DNA from: Gnetum montanum
Taxonomy: Eukaryota > Streptophyta > Gnetopsida > Gnetales > Gnetaceae
Reading direction: 5' to 3'
Length of the DNA: 64,000 nucleotides
NCBI GenBank assembly: GCA_015680685.1
Contig: MNCI01035130.1
Span: 285,112-349,111, forward strand
Part shown: one piece after another, positions 57,207-64,000 of the stretch
Layout: the number at the start of each line of letters is the position of its first letter
Position numbering within the stretch: position 1 is the first letter of the stretch
Translations under genes and position numbers: made by a program
The notes under the pieces: model-generated
The model's database searches: none
What the model saw: only the letters and a program-made list of their open reading frames with translations
What the model was told of the DNA's origin: nothing

Positions 57207-58457
57207 TGTTGATCACTAGAAATACCAAAAATTCCAAGCAGAACAATTTTAACCTTGGATTCCAAGGACCTCTAAGAAACAAGATCCAAGATACCCTAGA
57301 TAATCTTGCTAATTACCTAGGGACTTAGTAAGTGTAAATGAGATAAATAATTTGAATAAGAATGCAAACCTAATAAAAAAGAAAGCATGAAAATTAATCT
57401 TGAAATAAACTTACATAAAAAGTAAACTATAAACTTTATTTAGAACAATAAAATTGCTACAAAAGTTGAGTTTGAACGTATACAAGTTTTGTGCTTGAAT
57501 GCACAAGGAGTTGTTCAAACAAAGCTTGAAGCCTATTAAAGCTAGGAGGCTATAATTTGTAGTTAGCTTCATGATCTAGGTACTTGACAACTTCAATCAC
57601 CAAAACTCCTTGGGGGGTTTTTAGCTTAGATCTGCAACATTAATCAATAAAGGGGTAAGGGGTGTTTGAATGTTAGTGCTATGGAAATACATTGAGAGCC
57701 TCCAATGCCTAGGTAGTTACTACTCATTCCAAAAGTCTTACAAAATGCCAAATGATCATGTGGTTTGCGCAACCAAAAGAACATTAAACTCTAGAACCTG
57801 TCCAAAGTATTTGAAATTGGCATTTATAGATCTCATGGTAACTAGTTTTTGGCCACAAATTTCTACCATGATTACTAACAGATTGATTTTATTCATAAGT
57901 ATGGTAGGCTATAATTTCCAAAACCCCAACCACTCCAACACTAGCTTCATGAGAAAATGGAAATCCCCACAACCCTAATTCTAGCCTTGTGACATCCACA
58001 CTGAGGGTTATGGAAACTATGCTAGCCACTACTGGAAAAATAAAAACCTAACATCTTTAATGTAGTGTGTAGGTGGTTCCAGTGTAGTTGTGGCTATGGC
58101 CCATATAAAACCCATAAAAATGCCAAATTTGGTGATTCCTAGGGCATTTTTAGACTTCCCAAGCACAAAATAGACATGATATGACTTTTGACACATGGGA
58201 AGTGAGGCTATAACTTATGAGGCATTTTTCAACCCCAAAAATTTATGGTATGTGAGATTAGATCTCATGGGCTACAAACCCTACATTTTTTCATGAAAAT
58301 ATAGCCTCAAGTGTAGTGGTGAAGGTTACAATGCTAGAAAATTTACAACATGCATTTTCTTGGTGGTGTTCAATTGGTCCCTCTTTGTTGATATTTGGAG
58401 GATTAACCTAACAGACATCAACAAAGAATACAAAACACCATTGTAGGTCCATCAACA
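57207..58457 (-). repeat. 3' LTR of element A (1.25 kb)
   Basis: Sense start TGTTGATGGACC at 58,457 is followed by GGTGTTTTGTATTCTTTGT, the same as in the T1 LTR. The sense end is GATCAACA, giving TGTTGAT/ATCAACA terminal inverted repeats. Most of it aligns with the LTR of T2 (17,120-18,634). ORFs across it (57,670-57,978 and others) are not supported. Confidence 0.75.
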
Positions 58458-59449
58458 ACATTTCCTCTCTACGCTTGATTCTACACTATTAAACCACAAT
58501 AAAGAGTGCTTGTGATGATGAGACAAGGTTACAACAAGGTGATATAGGTTAAAGGCTATATTTACAAGGCTAACAATTAGTTCAAATGTTGACATCATGG
58601 GTACAGTTATCATAATGACATTTTGGCTAGTTAGTGTAGTCTTCATGCTTCATACTTTGAAGTGTTGATTACTTGTTAATGTTTTTGTAGAATCAACACC
58701 TCACTCCAAGGTTTATTTGGTTATTAGGCTTCTTTCTTTGGTTTTTTGGAGCCATTAGTTTATCTTTTGATCTTCATTGGTCTTTTTACTTCTTGGAAAT
58801 TTGCTTTCCCATTTTTTTATTTTTTGCAAGATGAAACCTTCATTGGGTTTCATTGTCAAGGCTTAATTTAATTTGATTTTCTCATTGAATGAGATGTGTT
58901 ACATCCAATGAACTTAATGATGGAGCATAATGAAGGAAATTTTAAATGGTCATAATGCATGAGTGTCAAACATAAGTTATCATTTTTATTTAGAGTAAGG
59001 AAGGTTAGAATTAGGCTATGGGATTAGGCTTAAGGAATGGTAATAGAGATGATGTAAAACAAGCACTTATGGTATAGTAGGATAAGCTTACCAAACCTTC
59101 CAAATTGAGGTCATGTGGTGACTTACTACCATGATGAGTTACACCTTTGTAATGACTTTAGGCTTCATCCTACAAGCACAACTACAAGAGGACAAGAAAA
59201 CAAGACAAAGAAAACATATTGTTACAATACAATGCATAAGGCCACACAAAATAACCATTATATCATGTCATCATTGTTACAACATAGAGAGATCTATGTA
59301 ATATATCTTAGATTTACAAAGTTTATAGTTCATTCATTATCCAAATAAAGAAAGAGAAAGATACAGAGAGCATGCTTAGGCTTTTTTGTTATAAGGCCAT
59401 CAAAGTCAATTGTTGGTTTGTATCTACATAGAAGGTTATGTTAAATTTA
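58458..59449 (-). other. Stretch between integrase and 3' LTR of A
   Basis: About 1 kb without a recognisable ORF. GTAGAGAGGAAATG next to the LTR is the likely polypurine tract. The plus-strand ORF at 59,115-59,348 is unsupported. Confidence 0.4.
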
Positions 59450-60560
59450 ATAAGGCTCTAGATAGAAATGGTTGAGTAAATTGTCCAATTCATTTCCATT
59501 CATGTCTACAATTTTAAAGGCTCCACTCATAGGCCTTGATGACCAAGAAATGCCCCTTCTAGTTAGCTAATAACTTGTCCACATGCTCACAAATAGACTT
59601 GAGAACCAAATCTCCTTCCTTGGTCTTTTGTTTATTCAAGTCATGACAATGTTATTACTTCTACCTCTCTTGGTACTATTCAATGTGAGCAAGAATTTGT
59701 ATTCATTGTTCCTCACCAAATCCAACACAATGGTACTTAGCTCATTCTTTTTCTCATCATTAATGATGTTTGACAGGGCCACTCTGAGTGATGGAACCTA
59801 TAATGCAAGAGGAAAAATAGCTTCAAATCCATAAACTAGGCTATATGGGGTTATACTAGTTGTGATCCAATATGTAGTTCAATAGGTCCATAGTGCATGG
59901 ACAAGCTGGTCATGCCACTTGCATCTACTATTATTTATCATCTTTTTAAGCATGTTTCTAATGGCCTTATTTCTAACATTAGCTTGCCCAATGACTTGAT
60001 GGTAGTATGATGATGAAAAATAATATTTAATACCTAGGTCTTGACAAAAGGCCTATGTTTCTTAACTACTAAATTTTGGTTCATTATCTTTGCCTATGAT
60101 CAAAGGTATGCCACAAAAATCTACTATGTTGTCCAATATGAATATATATAGACTTTTTGAGATGGTGTTTTCCTTAGGGAATAGCTTCAGCCAACTTCGT
60201 AAAGTATTGGATTTTAGTGATGATGAAGCTATGCCCTATCAAGGACTTAGGTGTTATATGTCTAATAATGTCATGTCCCCATCATTGAAATGGCCAAGTT
60301 ATCTAAGTAGTATGTAACTTGGTTGGTGACATATGCATTAGGTTGCTATGTCATTAATAGGTGTCACAAGTTTTAACCTTTTTCAAGTAGTTGCTTTTCA
60401 TATGGAACCAGTAATAGCCTAGTTTCCTAATTTTAGTAGCCATGGCTCTAGGTCCTATATGTTCCCCACATACACCCCCATGAACTTACTTAAGGACCAT
60501 GCAGACTTTGGTTATGCCTAGGCACACTAATAATATGCCATCATAGGATAGTCAACATAA
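59450..60560 (-). pseudogene. Integrase of element A
   Basis: Minus-strand readings give WPFQxWGHDIIRHITPKSLIGHSF, YFTKLAEAIP, GKDNEPKF, QVIGQANVRNKAI and SLVYGFEAIFPLAL. KSICEHVDKLLANQKGHFLVIKAY and IVDMNGNELDNLL follow, matching T1 block for block. The third catalytic Glu appears as Asn in GQANVRN, and frames shift several times. A degraded zinc region lies at about 60,370-60,560. Confidence 0.7.
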
Positions 60561-60935
60561 TGTGTTATCACTTATAATGACATACTATCTTGATCTTTTA
60601 TGTACAATGTTCTTTTGAGAAGTAGTCAGGCCTTGTAAAGATTCACTATGCATTAGGTAAAACTTGATATTGTCATACCACTCCTTCTGGGGAGCAGTGC
60701 TAACAAAGGCTATAGAGTCAACTTTGGTGTTTTACATGATGGAAATAGAACAGTTCATGGTTAGTGAAGGTAACTTGCTGAACACATCAGATGTCATACT
60801 TAAGGCTAAGGTCATAATGGCATTGGCTAATGTGTTATTAGTTTAAGGTCTATGATGGATACCAATGTCTGTAAATTACTATATTGGTTTCTTACCTAGG
60901 TCACAGTAAGGTTGCAAATGTTTGACTTTACAGGC

Positions 60936-61268
60936 TTAACCCTTCATTACTTGGTTAACCATGGGTTGTAAATCATCTTTTATCATTAGACATTTGATTC
61001 CTTGATCATGAGTTACCTTCATTTCCCTAATGAATCCTTCATACTTTGCCACATTGTTGGTACATGGAAATTCAAAATGGTAAGTGAGATTTAATTTCAT
61101 AAGAAGGTGAGGTGAAGGTGAGGTTATGATGGTAGCAGCACTAGCCCCATGGGTGGTTGAAGCTTTATCAAAATACATAATTACCTCATAGCCCTCGGGT
61201 ACTTTATTAATAATACTGACATGTTCATCAAGGAATTCAAGGTTAATGGATGCATGATCTTCTACCAA
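60936..61268 (-). pseudogene. Second, plant-type RNase H of element A
   Basis: An open 110-codon stretch includes MYFDKASTTHGASAATIITSP, NNVAKYEGFIREMKVTHDQG and LMIKDDLQPMVNQVMKG. It matches the T1 domain, but the catalytic Glu of NNVAEYE is Lys and G-D-S is K-D-D. Its presence assigns A to the Tat group. Confidence 0.75.
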
Positions 61269-61769
61269 GAAGATGGTAAGTTACACAAGTATAGCTTGAT
61301 CTTTCATTGAGGCTTGAAAGATGTAATAGAGATCAAACTTGGCTATTATGGCTTTCCAATGGGTTATAGAGCTACTTTCATAAATATTGGTTGTTATGGC
61401 TCTAAGCATGTTTTCCTTGCAAATGACATTAACTTAGCTCCTAAAGAGGTAGTGTCTCCACTTCTTCAATAGGAAGACTAGGGCTAGACAATATTTCTTC
61501 ACTTCAGTGTATTGGATTTCATAGGTAATTAATGCATGGCTTGGATAGTATACTAGTAGCTCTGCTCCATTCTCTCATTTTTGACAAAGTATAGAAGCAA
61601 TGAACATGTTAGAGATAGTAAGGAATGTGTAAAAATCTTTATACTTTTGTGGTGGATAGACTATGGGTAGTTTTCCAACCCTTGCTTAAGGCTTCTTGGC
61701 ATTGAACCATCCACTCATAGTGGAGCCCTTTCTTAAGCAAGTGTTGCATGGATTATAATTTATTTATAG
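61269..61769 (-). pseudogene. First RNase H of element A
   Basis: Readings in broken frames include LLKKGLHYEWMVQCQEA at the start and AKFDLYYIFQASMKDQA at the end, the positions occupied by LLKKGVNFEWTDLCQQAF and AEFDLHYVAQ in T1. The active site is not readable. Confidence 0.5.
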
Positions 61770-62640
61770 CCCTGGTGATAAACCTATAGAAAAATTGTAA
61801 TCTACCATGAAGTCCTTGAAGTTCCTTAAGGTTAGTTGGTGTTGCCAAATTGGATATGGCCTTAATGTTATCAGGATTGACACGTATCCCTACTTTGAAT
61901 ACTACAAAGCTAATCATCTTACCAATTTTGACACCAAAGACAAACTTCTTAGGATTAAGCTTGATTTTTTATTTAAGACATCATTTACACACAAGGTCAA
62001 GGCCATGCACATGATCATTGGCCATTTTGTACTTAATGGCTATATCATCCACCTAGTCATTAAGTAACCCTAACATGTAATCACTAAATATATATGTCAT
62101 TTCTTTTTGATAAGTCACACCTACATTCTTAAGACCAAAAGGCATCATGATGTAACAAAAGATTCCACAATGGATCATGAAGGTTGTATGAAGTTGATGC
62201 TCTAGGTTAATCCTAACTTGGTTATATCCCAAGAACCCATCCATGAAAGATAGCAAGGCATGTTTAGTCATAGTGTCCATAAGTTGATTAATACTAGGTA
62301 ATGGAAAGTCATCCTTAATAGTTTCCTTATTCAAGTCTTGGAAATCAATATCGATATATATACTCTAATTTTTCTTAGGAACTACCACTATGTTGGACAC
62401 CCATTCCACGTAATCGAAAACTCAAATCAAACTAGCTTGATATAGTTTTGTGATTTCATCATGAACTACCAAGGATAAATCTATTCTAATCTTATGAACT
62501 TTTTGCTTAACCAGGTTGATACTAAGATTGAGTATGACATTATGTTTTACTAGGCAAGGGTCAAGACCTAGCATATCTTCATATGAACATGCAAAGACCT
62601 TAATGTTATCTTGCATAATCTTGTTGATGTCTTAAGCCTA
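61770..62640 (-). pseudogene. Reverse transcriptase of element A
   Basis: MQDNIKVFACSYEDMLGLDP opens a 64-codon frame. After a gap, TIKDDFPLPSINQLMDTM, ALLSFMDGFLGYNQVRINLEH, MMPFGLKNVGVTYQ and FSDYMLGLLND lead to a stop followed by VDDIAIK. The Tyr of Y-V-D-D is thus a stop codon, TAG for TAC. LNPKKFVFGVK and GIRVNPDNIKAI follow. The order and wording match T1. Confidence 0.8.
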
Positions 62641-62999
62641 TTAATTTTCCAATGAAAAACTTAGTTTCAGTGTTTTCTCGTCATCACTATGTGTTGTGAC
62701 AAGAACCTCAACTAGAGAGTCCTTGATAATGTTGCCAACCTCAAGATCTAGGGTTTTAACTAGGTTTTTTAGCCACTCGAGAGGTTGCTTTATGGAGGCT
62801 ATGTGGTCAACTAGGCTCTCAAGCTCAAGACCTAAATGATAGAGATCAATGAATCATTTAACATTATCATGAGGTATTTTTAGGCTTAGAGGTAAACTGA
62901 TTTTCCTCTGTTTCCATACTCCAATCGTACATATCAACAATAAGCACATTTAGCAGCACCTATGTGATAAAATGAGTAGATAACACAAAAATAATATGA

Positions 63000-63780
63000 A
63001 ATACTTTAGCGCATATGCATGGATAAGCCAAAACATGTTACATAAATAGTTAAATAAGGTTTAAACAAGGTCAATAAGGGTTATAAGAGGTAGGTGAAGA
63101 CAAATAAGATGAAACAAAGGCCAAATAAGGTCAAATGAAGGCCAAATGATGGTCAAACTCCATCCAATAATGTCAATTAAGGTTAAAGCATGGTCAATGG
63201 AGGCTATAAAAGGGAAGTTAAAGTAGGTAAGATGCACCAAAGGCCAAATAGCATGAAATAAGGTCAAATAAAGCCCAAACGATGGTAAAATGAGGCCAAA
63301 TGATGGTCTAATGATGGTCAAGCACCATCAAATAATGTCAAACAAGGCTAAAACATAGATAACAAAGGTCATAGGGGATAGGATATGGTAAATGGGGTTA
63401 ATCAAAGGTTAACTAACATGGGACAAAGCAAAACGATAGTGAAATGATGATCAAATGGGACCAAATAAAGTCAAAATTATGGTTGAATCCCACCCAATGA
63501 TGTTTTAGATGATGAAACAAGGCCAAAATTATATGGAATGATGTAAATTGATGTCAAACCAAGTTTTCTAAAGTCAAAGGATGCTAAATGATATGAACAT
63601 TTGATGAAATAATGTCAAATGCTACTGAAGTGACAAAAATGTATCTAAATGACATCGAATGATAGGGTAATGATGGTCAATAATGCATACCAATGTCAAA
63701 GCAAGTTAAAACATAATGAAACAAAGCCAAACTAGTTAATGTAGGTAACATAGGATACAAAATTATCAATATTTGTCAAT
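63000..63780 (-). repeat. Degenerate short tandem repeats upstream of the RT of A
   Basis: Plus-strand units like AAGGCCAAATGATGGTCAA recur at irregular 18-40 bp steps (for example near 63,115, 63,138, 63,240, 63,292). They occupy the place of the 8,366-8,835 array in T1. The motif GGCCTAAAACTAGCC lies just beyond, at 63,794-63,808 (minus). ORFs here are products of the repeat. Confidence 0.65.
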
Positions 63781-64000
63781 TAGGGTTAGTTTTGGCTAGT
63801 TTTAGGCCTTAGCAAGCCCTGGTATGAGGCTATAAGATTGGTGGAGAAGTTTGTGCACTAGGGAAGGTCATTTTGAGGCTATTTGAAGGTAGAAATCATA
63901 TCCCTTTTGGCAACTATGCTAGAGCCACACTTGGACTACACTAGCCAACATGACTCTAGCATGCCCTTGCATGGTTCCTACTAAAATAAGGGTTTCTAGT

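Larger units (their letters stand above)
57207..64000 (-). mobile_element. Tat-lineage retrotransposon A, 3' part
   Basis: On the minus strand, from the window edge: tandem-repeat spacer, RT, RNase H, plant-type RNase H, integrase and 3' LTR. Domains align with those of T1, and the LTR start TGTTGATGG is shared. Protease and gag would lie beyond 64,000. AAAAA (57,202-57,206) would be the right-hand target duplication, but it is too simple to weigh. Confidence 0.8.

Noticed and set aside
63061-63321. 86-codon minus-strand ORF with repeated IIWPSF/LI patterns
   Set aside because: It translates the short tandem repeat upstream of RT and has no domain.

Overview
This window is plant nuclear repeat DNA. 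It is AT-rich, has no recognisable host housekeeping gene, and consists almost entirely of decayed, nested Ty3/Gypsy LTR retrotransposons. Three lineages are present: Tat-like (pol with a second plant-type RNase H), Athila-like (third ORF after integrase, Asp-tRNA-like primer site) and chromovirus of Tekay/Del type (LTRs starting TGTAAC, GPY/F-chromodomain-like tail). The nesting depth and long LTRs suggest a large-genome seed plant, possibly a gymnosperm; the sequence alone does not settle the species. I saw no rRNA, tRNA or CRISPR array.

Layout. 1-14,900 (+): Tat-like element T1 (5' end outside the window) with gag, protease, RT, two RNases H, integrase and a 2.1-kb 3' LTR. Between its protease and RT lies a 6-kb segment holding an antisense, intron-containing gene with its own TATA box and AATAAA. 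14,906-18,634 (-): Tat-like T2, whose gag T1 interrupts. 18,635-19,562 and 26,236-29,520 (+): chromovirus fragments. 19,563-26,235 (+): element C, complete with both LTRs, primer site and an exact TGTAT target duplication, but lacking pol. 29,566-45,804: one chromovirus LTR (-), split in three by an Athila-like complex (30,051-43,189) and an unclassified LTR-like insert (about 43,241-44,374). The complex holds autonomous element D (gag, protease, RT, RNase H, integrase, third ORF) and ends in LTR palindromes. 45,805-46,316: 45-bp minisatellite fused to a chromovirus RT. 46,317-49,425 (+): chromovirus pol and LTR. 49,426-57,206 (+): Athila-like E, with gag, a protease remnant and a third ORF but no RT or integrase. 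57,207-64,000 (-): Tat-like A with 3' LTR, integrase, RNases H and RT.

How the parts relate. D carries the enzymes that C and E lack, so C and E look like non-autonomous relatives mobilised in trans. T1 and A share the RT-proximal spacer motif. The antisense gene of T1 keeps one reading frame across several GT-AG introns, and its introns carry the same palindromic GCTATGC-type motifs as the T1 LTR. No long ORF is intact. Most breaks are in-frame stops of the kind expected from deamination of methylated cytosine. Two assembly artefacts (an N inside a 71-bp duplication and an 83-C run ending in N) must not be read as biology. All family names come from motifs read by eye; no database search was run.
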